Origin: Xiphydria camelus
Lineage: Eukaryota > Arthropoda > Insecta > Hymenoptera > Xiphydriidae
NCBI GenBank assembly: GCA_963678675.1
Contig: OY783194.1
Location: forward strand, 24,406,278-24,470,277
Reading direction: 5' to 3'
Length of the DNA: 64,000 nt
In this document: positions 23,031 through 33,568 of the stretch, piece by piece
Layout of the letters: each line of letters opens with the position of its first letter
How positions within the stretch are numbered: the first letter of the stretch is position 1
The notes under the pieces: generated by a model
What the model saw: only the letters and a program-made list of their open reading frames with translations
The model's database searches: none
What the model was told of the DNA's origin: nothing
Translations under genes and position numbers: made by a program

Positions 23031-24656
23031 TATATAGAGCGAACGTACATAGGGATGGACGAGAGAGGGCGGGGATTTTTATTTATACGGGGTTCGCGCC
23101 AGTTGGAAGATGAAAGGTGGATCGACGCCTGTCAATGTCGACGAACAAAATATCGCTGTCAAGTTTACAACCGTATTGCTTCGATTTTCAGTAATTATTT
23201 TTTATTTGGGAGTTTTTAGAATGGAACTGCATGTTTTTTAATTTTCAATTTATTCAGAATGTGATTTTTAAAATCAAGTGTACTCGTATACCTACATATG
23301 TACTATAATGTTAGATCCTATGATGGAATCGTGGTGTTAAAAATAGCATAGATAACATTTTTAAACCTTTTCAAATAATACCTATTAAATAGGTTCTGCA
23401 GACGTTAAAACCATTGATTTAAAAGTACTAACTTTTCTAAGATGTAGCTATTATTCGCTGATGATTAAAGTTGTTACCTTCCTACCATTTCTGATGCAAT
23501 TTTTTTGAAGAAAAAGATGAAAATGGGACTACTTCTGAAGTTTATATGTATGGGAGAAGCTAAGCTATTTTAAAGAGAACTTTTTTTATTAATTTTTCAG
23601 AAAAGTACCATGGCTTTCCCTGCTCAACGTTACATGTTGCTCGGCTACCGTCAGAGGAAAACGAAAAGCGATATGAAAATTCTACGCCTACTCAGATTTT
23701 GCGACCCGAGCGTTGCTTGCCCTTTCATGCGTGAAAGGCCGTGGGCTATGGGTCTTTCCTCGCGACTGCTTCGCAATTTGGCATCGTTCGCCCGAGGGTT
23801 CTCTGTACTGCAGCCATGCTGAAATATTCTTAATTTCAATTTCTCTGACGTTTAACGCTCGAGATAAGATTAACCGAGGCACGTGGACGACTTGTGGTTG
23901 AGATAAAGACATAAAATCATTATGAAATATTTGCCTCCTTGACCTCTGCTTCGAGTTTAATGTCGATATACAATTTTTATCTGAGAATAGATAACAGCTA
24001 TTTAAAATAATTACATATCTGAGCTATTTAAGAGAAATAATAAGTCTCATTACCGATGGTCCAATTTTGTGTGTGTAGTGAACGAATATATAGTAATGGG
24101 GTACATTTATTTTTGTTGCAAAATTTTGACACGTATTAAGCCGCATGTATTTTCATATGCGCGATCTGCATAATAAAAGCACTTTGTATTATTATACTTC
24201 CAATTTAGTCTATAACTATATTTGCTATGAAATGTTTTCATTATAGTCAAAGAACATTGTTTGATCTTATCAAGTGATTACTACCATAACTCACGATGAG
24301 AGAATCCTTATAAATGAAATCCCACGTAATTTCTATAAAAAGAAAGCGGCCGAAAGCGGTATACCTACTTATTTTCGAGGGAAGGCACAGAGGTCAACTC
24401 CATCTTTGCCGCAATGTGACCATTATCTCGGCTTTACGTCAACAATATCGACTCGCTGTCAGCGCGTAACCGCAACGACAATCTATAATATGCGTATATC
24501 TAAAAATGAATGAAAAGATCCTAATTTTAGAAGATCGATTAAATTTCTCTATGAAATCTAATATGCCATTAAAATAAGCATGTACTAGATTAATTGAAGT
24601 AAAAAATTATGTCCTTTTAATAAGATAACGTCATGATTTTTAATTGCTCTAAATAT
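23031..24656. other. Spacer, no gene seen
   Basis: AT-rich with a GC-richer patch (23,610-23,900) that is open on both strands but shows no known domain. No repeats found by eye. Confidence 0.35.
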
Positions 24657-24763
24657 TAGGAAAATCGAAAATAGTTGGCAAGAGAAGTTGGCCCCTCGTT
24701 ACCATTGAAAATAACGAGAACGAGGGGCCAACTTCTCGAGTCAACTGGCGTCAACTTCCCCAA
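24657..24763. mobile_element. Degenerate relative of palindromic MITE family A
   Basis: GAGAAGTTGGCCCCTCGTTA and AACGAGGGGCCAACTTCTC are paired. The outer arms (AAAATAGTTGGCAAG, CAACTGGCGTCAACTTCCCC) do not match the full-length copies. Confidence 0.65.
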
Positions 24764-25699
24764 TATCGAAGCACATTGCGGTACCCCTACATCGAACCGA
24801 CACCTAACGTGCTGTAGACACGATAAAACAAAATCTATACATGTGGGCTAAGTTTCAACCCGGTAGTATATATACACTGAAAGTGAAACCATCGCCGCGG
24901 TTCACCATATGCATCATTTAATATCGCGGGAACCAAGCCGGCTTTCGCGAATTACATCGAAGAGCCGTGCGCCTCGCGAACGAACTGTGGCGAATTATTT
25001 ATTTACCTCCGCTTTCGCCTCCGACTAGGGTGGATATACGTGGGGGTTTGTCGATATCGCGAAAGTTATTTATACCCGTAGAAATTTACGACCAGTCGCA
25101 GATTACATAGCGAAGTAGTTGGAACGGAAAGGGAAGCGCGATTGCACGGTTTGTGCCCGGCCGAAGCGAGACGAGCGCGTTTCGTCTATACGAAGCGAAG
25201 ACGCGACGAGAACTTCGAGTCGACGTCGCCGTGTCAGTTAGCTGAGGATCTTCGGAACTGCACACTGGTCCGAAGTGCTCCTCGCAAAACTCTCCTTGGC
25301 AAATGTCGCCGTAGTCTCTTTGAGATTGCCCCGTGGCAAGGCGGTCGAAGCAGGTCGATGACGTTGAAGAGTTCGAACGAACTTTACGAGTTTCGAGGAG
25401 AGCGTCGCGATCTACCCCTGCGCTGAGACGTGTCCGGTGTTTACGCGTGGGTAGAGCGCCGAAAAGGGGGGGACAATCGTTTTCGCTATCGAGACGATGG
25501 CGAGAACTTTGAACTTATGGCGTCGTTTTGGCAACTCTGCGGAACTGCTTTAGCGACAGTTAAAGCTGTTCGTTAAAGAGCGTACTCTTGAGATATACGG
25601 TATTGTCGAAAGGGTCCGCTTTCTCAGTATCGTTATGATGAAAATGGCTTTCACCGGATTTGTTGTATAACGTTATAATTCCAAGGGATGATATATATA
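24764..25699. other. CpG-rich spacer
   Basis: GC/CpG-rich between about 24,880 and 25,530. Open on the plus strand for 94 codons (25142-25426) without a recognisable domain; an unannotated exon cannot be excluded. Confidence 0.3.
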
Positions 25700-25803
25700 G
25701 GGTAAAACGGGGTGAGTTGGCGAATGAAGTTGGCCCCTCGTTTCCATTACTTTCCATAGAAACGAGGGGCCAACTTCATTCGCCAATTCACCCCGTTTTA
25801 CCC
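25700..25803. mobile_element. 104-bp palindromic MITE (family A), copy 4
   Basis: The most symmetrical copy: GGGTAAAACGGGGTGAGTTG left, CAATTCACCCCGTTTTACCC right, loop about 14 bases, TA on both sides inside a TATATA context. Confidence 0.93.
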
Positions 25804-26535
25804 TATATGTATATAGCGAGCTTCTGATGCATTTAGTTTTGTATAAAATAATATAAGTATATGGATTGTACATTGGATGTTCAATGTTGGGCATTCAATG
25901 TTGAGCACATTCGTAGATTCGTATTCGTAGATTGAGCAATAAAGCTCTTGTGGCAGGCATATCCAAATATTATTTAATACGGATGTTTCGCACGTACCTG
26001 ATATCTAATGTTTATAGGACGTCTTCGAGATACCGTTTAGATATTCCTGCTACTAACGACCGGAATCGATTGGAACGGGAGAAAATTATTCCCCGATTGG
26101 AAAGGCAGCTTGAACTTTGGGTAAATTTCGAGGAAGCACTCGAGGAAACTTGCCTTCGGCAAACGTCACCAAAGCTCTTCTAGAATTGCTCGATGACAGT
26201 CGCCGGGACCAATCAACTTAGAAGAGTTGGAACGATCGCTCGAGTTTCAGGGAACATCAGCCTCGCCCCTCGGACATCAGATATTTATGGCGCGACGAAC
26301 GTTCGTGTCCGTCGAAAACATCTAATATTCCACGCGAGTCTGTCAATTTCTCGGGGAAGATACGCTTTTGCCCCACGCGAAAACAACGACGACGACGTGG
26401 CATGCTGGCAATTATTTGGCATCGCGTGTAATGTTGAAAATGTTTGAAGTTTAGGCGAAAGCAGAAGTATCGATAAAAGTAAATTATTTTAATTTGGATC
26501 AAGCGTTTTATTATTATTGTTCGAAACTACTGCTT

Positions 26536-26914
26536 GATTCTTACAAAAGTTATTTGCATTAGAAGGAAGAAAAGAACTGTATGTTCTATTTTTTATTTAG
26601 TAGACGTTTCAAGGTGATCTTAGTCATTTTTCTTTAAATGGGAACCTCTATTTCTATTAACTAATTCTTAATCTACACATAAAAACGGACAGCTTTTGTC
26701 TGAAAGGTTTCTTCATTTCTTCTTTTTCGAGTTAAAGAAAAAAAACGACCTTAAAATGGCCTTGAAAATATCGATTAAATGAACAATAAAACATACAGTT
26801 CTCTTTTCTCCTCTGAAGCAAATAACTTTATCAGAAACATTTTTTTTTCTAAAACGCGTTAATTCTTTTACAGATATTTTTGTGCTTTTATTTTAGTGTC
26901 TCACCCCGTATATA
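26536..26914. repeat. Diverged inverted repeat
   Basis: AAAAGTTATTTGCATTAGAA, GGAAGAAAAGAACTGTATGT on the left pairs imperfectly with AACATACAGTTCTCTTTTCT, GAAGCAAATAACTTT on the right. The right edge CTCACCCCGTATATA resembles the CAGGGTG-ended elements. Probably an old member of that group. Confidence 0.45.
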
Positions 26915-27112
26915 ATCTTGTATTAAATGTGACGTAATCGTATGAAATTTAAGAATTCTATTCAATTCGTTATACAATATCGGATAAAATTATCTTTTTG
27001 TAGCGATAAATTATAAACACTAGGCAATTAAATGACTTTACATTTCAAACCCGAAAGATATAAAATTAACAAAATACTTCAAGGTAAGATATAAATTGAA
27101 AAAATAGTTTAT

Positions 27113-27170
27113 TTAAGTTGGCCCCTTCCTTCCATTACGAGTTTTACTGCGTCAGGGGCCATTTCGAGTA
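27113..27170. mobile_element. Fragment of palindromic MITE family A
   Basis: Only AAGTTGGCCCCTTCCTTCCA and CAGGGGCCATTTCG remain of the core, with both outer ends missing. Confidence 0.35.
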
Positions 27171-27189
27171 TCCAATTTTATGCAACACC

Positions 27190-28150
27190 CTATCAATCGA
27201 TGCATCCCCCCTCCCCTCCCCATCCACCAGTAAAATCCTTCCTCCCCGACATTCGGATAATACGTACATTCGAGCGGATGACACTCTACGAGTCGACGTC
27301 TTTTCCGCGCGCCAATCGGCTCCGAACAAATCGAATTTGCCGTGGTAGCAGTGTACTACGGCGTCTCGCGCGAGGAGAAATTTTTATTTCTCGACAGAAA
27401 CGGACGAGCGACGATAACTTTGGAGAGTTTGGCGAGAATTGATACGTTTTATTTGTCGCTAGCTCGGTTACCGCTGGCGCTTCCGGTTCGTGAAGACCGG
27501 CCATTCAACATCTTTTTCGCCCGTTCCGTGGATCTCTCTATTCCGACGCTCGCTGCCGGGCTTTCACCCCCCCCCCCTCCCCCCAGGTTGTGCGACCGAC
27601 ACGACTATATCGCCGCCCAAAGAGATTCGTACATTATTCACGCGTCCTTCGTCGTGCGTCTCCGCGAGCAATCTTCGTGTTCCGCCGAATCTCTCGCTTT
27701 CGAAATTCTTATTTCGACGGTGGCGGTCGGACGCCGCGCTCGCAGTTTCTCGTGGCGCGGCGAGGAGAGGGGGGCAAGGTTGCGTGCCCGCGTCTACGCG
27801 CACGCGTGCGCGTGCCCGTGGCCTGCACGGGTACGCGTGCGCGTGGCCTGCACAGGTACGCGTGCGCGTGAGTACGTCCGAGTGCGAGTGCACGGAGGCG
27901 CGCGCGGAGTGGGGCGCGTCGCATAGCGAATAAAATGCGAAGGAACGAATCTTTTTTGCGCCAGGACCGAGTGAAGGTCTCGCAAACAATTTCCCCTCCG
28001 AGGCGTTCATTGTCGAGAGTAGTGGAGCTCTCTCTGGGCATGCATTTGAATAATTTTGGCGGGGAGGTATATCGATTTGAAATTGGTTTGATTACGAGAT
28101 TAACTGAGCCGAGGGAAAGATTACGTTTATTCGACGCGCGGTAGAAGAGG
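27190..28150. other. CpG island-like region with poly-C and GC minisatellite
   Basis: Sharp rise in GC and CpG. Long overlapping frames on both strands are by-products of the composition. Contains a C-rich run near 27,568-27,585 and the minisatellite at 27,790-27,876. A promoter or first exon is possible, but nothing in the sequence decides it. Confidence 0.4.
27790..27876. repeat. GC-rich minisatellite, ~25-bp unit, about 3 units
   Basis: GTACGCGTGCGCGTGGCCTG plus CACAG is repeated at 27831 and 27856, with a longer variant (extra CCCGTG) before. Long alternating purine-pyrimidine runs (CGCGCACGCGTGCGCGTG). Confidence 0.75.
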
Positions 28151-29934
28151 TATTTTGTTTATGTTATGAGATGCTCATCTTTCACCAAAATTCTACGGGA
28201 AACATTATTGCAATTCGATTTCTTTAACTTTTTGTCGGAATTCTCTTAAAATTAGTAGGTATCGTTTTAGAGTTTTCACTATTTATTAACTTTACTAATG
28301 ATTTTAAATCGTTTTTCACATAATTTAAGTTTTTAGTTTCCAACAATATCCAGTCACGTAATATACGATTAAGTAATCATGGACTGAAAAAGAACCTATT
28401 CTCAATTCTTCAAAATTAGCTAGTGTTAATATCGTTCAATCTTGCTTACGCGTAGTTTTTTAATATCTGCAGCCTCAAACCCTACGTTGTCTGCTGATGC
28501 AGCGCCTATGCCGATATTCGATCTCCGCAGGCCTTTATCTCGCTGTCGCGTATCTGCATTATAATTATATAATCAAGGTAATATAAGAAATAATAAAATA
28601 TAGAAAAAACGTTATTGTTAAAGACTAATGGTTAAAAATTACCCACTTCATTTTTAATATTTCATATTTCTTATAATTTCATTTCCTCTTATTATATTAA
28701 TTATCCGGCAGGTTGTTTCACAAAAATAATATTTAAAAGTTTGGAAGTATTCCTATTTTTAAAACTTTTTTTTGATCCAAAATTATAAGTTTATATAATT
28801 ATAATATGCGTCGACTGGCTAAATCGAATTGCTTCATTAACGGAAAAGCAAACATGTTAACTTCCTTATATCAATATGAAAAATCCCTTCCCCGATGCTA
28901 TGTGACTCGAATCTACACTGGCGAAGGGTGTAACGCTATCAGTAGCTCACCGCGTGTCTCCTTCGCGACAATAGCTTCGTGCCAATTCGAATTACGAGCA
29001 GATAAGGACGAGTGGAAGATCCTCCGCGTTTCGTGCATCCGGATGCGCTTATCGCGAGTTATATACGGCGACAAAACACACGGGCACCATTAAGCCAGAC
29101 AGTAGGATGGTACACGTTCCACTGTGCGCGGGCAACGGAGCGTGAGAGCATTATGCCGACTCCCTTCGGGGAACTCGCGGGGCCCCTTCAATCCCTTCGT
29201 ATCATCGTGCTGAGCCAGACAACGCTAATTCCATTACCCGAATGTATACCGGGCTGAGATATATGGTATTGCGCGAAAAAAAAAAGAGTATCATCAGACT
29301 CGAGCACATAGCCTATAGGCACACACGGCACGGTTACGACGTCGCGCAATTTTTCATCCCCTAAAAAGAGACACGTACGAAAATGAGATTTTGCAATTTC
29401 TTGAGAACCCTATAAATATCCATCCGTATAATATATATACGTATATGTACAGAGATCATATCTATAGCTATATGTTTATGTTGAAGATAAAGGTTCCTCA
29501 GTTAAACGTATAATTAGCGTTTTTATAAAAATTACCCTATTACAGGCATCTTTTAAACGAATAATAACGAGAGAAGAATTCGATTCTGTCACTAATTTTT
29601 TTTATTGTAGATTTTAAAAGTTTAGACAAAATTATATAGGTACCCTTATTTTTTAACTCCTCATTTTCAGTCTCATTTATGATAATATAGCATACGTCGT
29701 AAGTCTATCTCTCTCGTGTTCGTTGCTTTGCATAAGTACGTATCTCGTGGTTTCCCAATGACGTCATAATGCAGTAAAGAAAGAAACGCCCTTAAGTATA
29801 ATTTTGTGAATAATTATTTTTTTGAACATTTTCTTTCATGAGTGATATTGAATATGCAGGTATATAGATTGCAAATTTTGAATTCAGAAATATTTATATA
29901 ATATTTTTTTTATGCAGTAACCAAATTACGTATA
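28151..29934. other. Spacer, no gene seen
   Basis: AT-rich, with a GC-richer patch near 28,900-29,270 that is open but without a recognised domain. No repeat family identified. Confidence 0.35.
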
Positions 29935-30119
29935 CAGGGTGCAATGACCAAAAGAGGGCTGAAACAGGTAGAGTCTAATCCTGCTCAGAGTTTATACTGA
30001 AAGAGATGACAGCCGAGCGTGTTTCGAGGAACGGAGATCTAAATCATGTCATCGGTCAATGTACTAACTTTGAACACAACTAGACTCCTGTTATTTCGGC
30101 CCTCTTAGCCATAACACTG
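29935..30119. mobile_element. 185-bp MITE with CAGGGTGCAATGACC ends
   Basis: The left end CAGGGTGCAATGACCAAAAG then AGGGCTGAAACAGG is the inverse of the right end CCTGTTATTTCGGCCCTCTT then AGCCATAACACTG. Flanked by TA on both sides (TATA outside). Confidence 0.72.
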
Positions 30120-30143
30120 TATATTTAAGCAACTAATATTTTA

Positions 30144-30247
30144 GGGTAAAACGGGGTGACTTAGCGAATGAAGTTGGCCCCTCGTGTCCATTACTTTCCA
30201 TAAAAACGAGGGGCCAACTTCATTCACCAAATCACCCCGTTTTACTC
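30144..30247. mobile_element. 104-bp palindromic MITE (family A), copy 5
   Basis: GGGTAAAACGGGGTGACTTA left and CCCCGTTTTACTC right, core intact, TA flanks. Several arm substitutions (CTTAGCG, CACCAAATC). Confidence 0.9.
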
Positions 30248-30896
30248 TATACATATACTATATCTATTTAATATATATAATTCTTGCTAATATTATACAA
30301 GTACAAGAAAAATTGGCTGAACAAACGTTTCCTATACGCATAATATGCGAATGGGTGTTTATCAGGAAGAATGTTGTAAAAGTATCTTCTCGTTTTTGTG
30401 TTTTCTTTTAAGTAGGTACCCTCCCGTCTAATTCCTCGGAATGCATGGAATTATATTTTCAAGTTTCGTGAACGGAAGAATTCGTCGAGCGATACTCTTA
30501 TCGCCACAAAGATACTTACAAGCCTGCCGTCATATACCACGCGTCGCAAGTGAAGCTTTCGCGCGGTAAATTTGTTACTCCCACTGAACAATCGACGTGG
30601 ATAATTACCCATCATCTCCGGGTAGGAATTAAAGCTCGCATCCCGCATCGTTCATCTGATCATCTCGTGTGGCGACAATGGTTAGGATGTCTATGGCCGC
30701 CCTATCAGTGCACCGCGCCGTGGAGCAACTATGTATACTACGAGCATACCAAGAGACTCGCACCTGCACCCCTCTTTGCTCCTTCTCCCCTCTCCTGCCC
30801 CTACCCCCCTTTACCTCCCACTCCACCACATCGTCTCGCTTTCTGTACTACATACCTCAGGCTCTAGTTGCTGGAGAGCGAGGGAGAACCGGCCTA
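30248..30896. other. Spacer left of the CACTA element
   Basis: Mixed composition. A C-rich region near 30,770-30,830 gives open frames that are not credible genes. The target site of the large transposon is TA at 30895-30896. Confidence 0.35.
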
Positions 30897-30913
30897 CCCA
30901 GGTAGCAGTGGCA

Positions 30914-31137
30914 CGTCAAACTCACGTCAATATTTCGTCACTCGATTCGTCGAAATAACGTGATTAGTTCGGTTATAATGTCGTCATAAATGACGTGATT
31001 ATGTCTCGTTAAAGAGACGTCATACTTCGACGTCAATATGTCGTCACTATAGTCACGTTTTATTTACGTTCGTTTTTATTGATTCGGGTCGTCATATTGA
31101 CGTTAAAAGTTACGTGATAATGCCATCCTAAAGACGT
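30914..31137. repeat. Left subterminal CGTCA/ACGTGA repeats
   Basis: At least a dozen copies of CGTCA, ACGTCA or ACGTGA in either orientation in about 220 bp (for example TGACGTGATTATG, AGAGACGTCATAC, TCGACGTCAATATGTCGTCA). In CACTA elements such repeats bind the element's accessory protein (family knowledge). Confidence 0.82.
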
Positions 31138-31474
31138 CACACTTTAAAATCTTATTCTCAGTGAAAAGCTTTGCAATATTATTTAAACTCAAGGAAATTT
31201 TAAAGAAGAGTGTAAAAAATGTAAGTAAAGCTCTAGTCGCAATATTGTTAAACAGTGAAATATGATCATTAGAATTACAATAATAGGCATTGAAAAATAT
31301 TAATACACAATTGCATATTCGAGAAATAACATCTACATATATTTGAGAATATACATATATATGTACGTAATACATATTGTATGTTAAAACTTCTAACGTA
31401 CGGTATGTGTATAACTTCTAACGTACGTGTTATGTATTTCGGTACTATTGAAGGATATTATACATTAATTATTC

Positions 31475-33565
31475 CTAAGTATAAATCGAGTGTATTAAAG
31501 GCAACGAAACCCAACAATCTTTATCATTCTTTTGAGTAATAGGTAGAACTAGACATTTAGCAGTAATAACGTTGATAGGCCATGTTTCATAATCATTTGA
31601 AATTCCTGTGATGACATAAATATCTAATTCTTTAGAATCTATTGGATTACAATATAATGATGTATGAAATGAAAATCGTTTCCCGACTATCGTAAAAGAA
31701 TTGTTGTGATCCATCAAAATATTATGAATTTGCACAACTGATCTAGATTCTTTTATAAGGCAATACGAATCAGCTTTAGAATATGCATGGACAGAAATCT
31801 GGAAATTCTGCAAGCGTAGTTGTTTAAATTGTTTACTGTTTCTGAAAATAATATTTGTAGGAAGAGGGCCACAGTTATATTCAAATTTAGGAATTATTGG
31901 TCCTTTTAATTTGATATTTTCATTAATAAATGCACTTTCAATTTCACTTATACGGCGGCAAATTTGCTGTAGTGGTCTATTAGGTGACTTCACTAAGCGT
32001 TTAATTTGTCCTAAAAAGTTTTCGAAAACAAACGCTGAGAAATTATCCAAAGGTCCATACATTTCTGCATCATCGCTGAGGTGAGATAACATATGAATAT
32101 TATGAATTAAAAATTGTTTGCCATACAATTTTTCACAATGCTTAACAAATACGTTTAAAACATTGCCAGCAGTCCTGCAGCCGAATGTGGAAATGTGTTT
32201 GTATGAAATCAGAATAGTAATAGCAGAATGAAAGAGCAAGAAATGTTCATATATCGAGGGATCTACGATATTTCTTAATACAATCGGACCTAGGTATAAT
32301 ACAAAAGTTCTAAATTCTGTTGCTTTCCAGCGTGGCAATTCTTCCAAGCTGCGGGGTTTGCGGTTAAACTCTACAGGAATGTAAAATCGCGATGACAATA
32401 AGCGTTCTGATAATAGATGAACTGATCTACTGCCTAGGCGGACTTGTAAAGAACCAGAAATCCAAGTATTTAATAACTTTTTAGCAACACCTAAACATAC
32501 ATTATGCATATAATCTATGGGGAAATTTGACACTAATCCTATTGTTGGAATTTTCGATAAAGGTGAAACGCCTAAGTGGTGGTCGCTATCTATTTGTAGA
32601 GAGAATGAAGTATCAGTTCTCTTAGGCGCATGAATACCTTGCAATGTAACTCTTCCATCGACATACTCGCCAGATTCTGTACATTTTTCACAAGAAGAGT
32701 ATCCGCCATGAGATTTTATACATTTTAAGTATGCCCTAGCTGGAGCATCGCAAACGAAGCTATGTAAAGTGACAATATATTTTTTGTTATCAAGTTTAAT
32801 GCCATTTTCCAATAAATGACTAAGATCATTTACAAAATTTTCTAAAAACTCGGTTAGTGGCTTTGGTTTGCCGTTGCCACAAAAAATTCCAACAACAAAA
32901 GGTTGACATTTTATTTTTTTTATTAACCCCAAAATAGGCCACAACTGCGTTTTCGAACTTGCAAATAAGGGCAAACCATCAACATTGAAACTTATTTCTA
33001 TTACATTACTAGAAATATCCTTCAGATATGGGGAAATTACTTTTTTAATTCCATTCAATAAACCCAAGTGGCAGTATTCCCCGTTTTCTAGTTTCTTAGT
33101 GTCTATATTTAATTTAGTTACTAATAAACTTCGTGAATCAAGCGGTAAATCTGGATGATAGGGCGAAAGAATGTGTAATAGATCATTAACTGTCGAGCGA
33201 GGTACATTCCTAGTTATTGCCCAAAGTCTCAGCTTCTGAGAGAGATCAGGTGTTTCAATCGTACTGCTACTATCGGAAAGCATTTCAAAAGTATCATTGT
33301 TATAGACTAATTCTGATGTGGTAGCACTGTCATTCAAAAATACGCGATTCATGTGGGTACTATTTTGAAGTAGCGGTGAAACATTGCTATCACAATCGCT
33401 TCTATATACATTTTCGCTTTTATGATTATGTGCAATAGACTCCTTCGTTACTTGAATTCTATTACTTTCCTGTTTTATTTCATGTAATGCATTTTCGACA
33501 GCTTTTGCAATTTTTCTATTCCGCTGACGTTTCCCTGTAGTTGCATTTGTCGTCTTTCTGCTCAT
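31475..33565 (-). CDS. CACTA/EnSpm-like (tnp2-type) transposase
   Basis: A single uninterrupted 696-aa ORF with a good start context (ACAATGAGC). It catalyses cut-and-paste excision and insertion by a DDE-type nuclease. Visible blocks: a basic N-terminus (KRQRNRKIAKAV), then around residues 100-130 RLWAITRNVPRSTVNDLL, a core block near 195 (ISFNVDGLPLFASSKTQLWP), FVVGIFCGNGKPKPL, VCDAPARAYLKCIKSHGGYS followed by a CxxC pair (CEKC), PIDYMHNVCLGVAKKLL, and a DUF4218-like C-terminal half (HNIHMLSHLSDDAEMYGPLD, ENFLGQIKRLVKSPNRPL). The Asp residues in VDG, CDAPA and DYMH and the Glu in FENFLG are candidates for the acidic catalytic set, by analogy to plant TNPD. It is transcribed in the same direction as the DUF4806 gene and separated from its stop by three bases. 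No frameshifts or internal stops. Confidence 0.88.
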   Translation of the reverse strand: MSRKTTNATTGKRQRNRKIAKAVENALHEIKQESNRIQVTKESIAHNHKSENVYRSDCDSNVSPLLQNSTHMNRVFLNDSATTSELVYNNDTFEMLSDSSSTIETPDLSQKLRLWAITRNVPRSTVNDLLHILSPYHPDLPLDSRSLLVTKLNIDTKKLENGEYCHLGLLNGIKKVISPYLKDISSNVIEISFNVDGLPLFASSKTQLWPILGLIKKIKCQPFVVGIFCGNGKPKPLTEFLENFVNDLSHLLENGIKLDNKKYIVTLHSFVCDAPARAYLKCIKSHGGYSSCEKCTESGEYVDGRVTLQGIHAPKRTDTSFSLQIDSDHHLGVSPLSKIPTIGLVSNFPIDYMHNVCLGVAKKLLNTWISGSLQVRLGSRSVHLLSERLLSSRFYIPVEFNRKPRSLEELPRWKATEFRTFVLYLGPIVLRNIVDPSIYEHFLLFHSAITILISYKHISTFGCRTAGNVLNVFVKHCEKLYGKQFLIHNIHMLSHLSDDAEMYGPLDNFSAFVFENFLGQIKRLVKSPNRPLQQICRRISEIESAFINENIKLKGPIIPKFEYNCGPLPTNIIFRNSKQFKQLRLQNFQISVHAYSKADSYCLIKESRSVVQIHNILMDHNNSFTIVGKRFSFHTSLYCNPIDSKELDIYVITGISNDYETWPINVITAKCLVLPITQKNDKDCWVSLPLIHSIYT

Positions 33566-33568
33566 TGT

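Noticed and set aside
27342..28041. Several frames of 90-194 codons on both strands
   Set aside because: All overlap, are Arg/Ala/His-rich, and arise from high GC and the minisatellite; no domain, splice logic or preferred strand.
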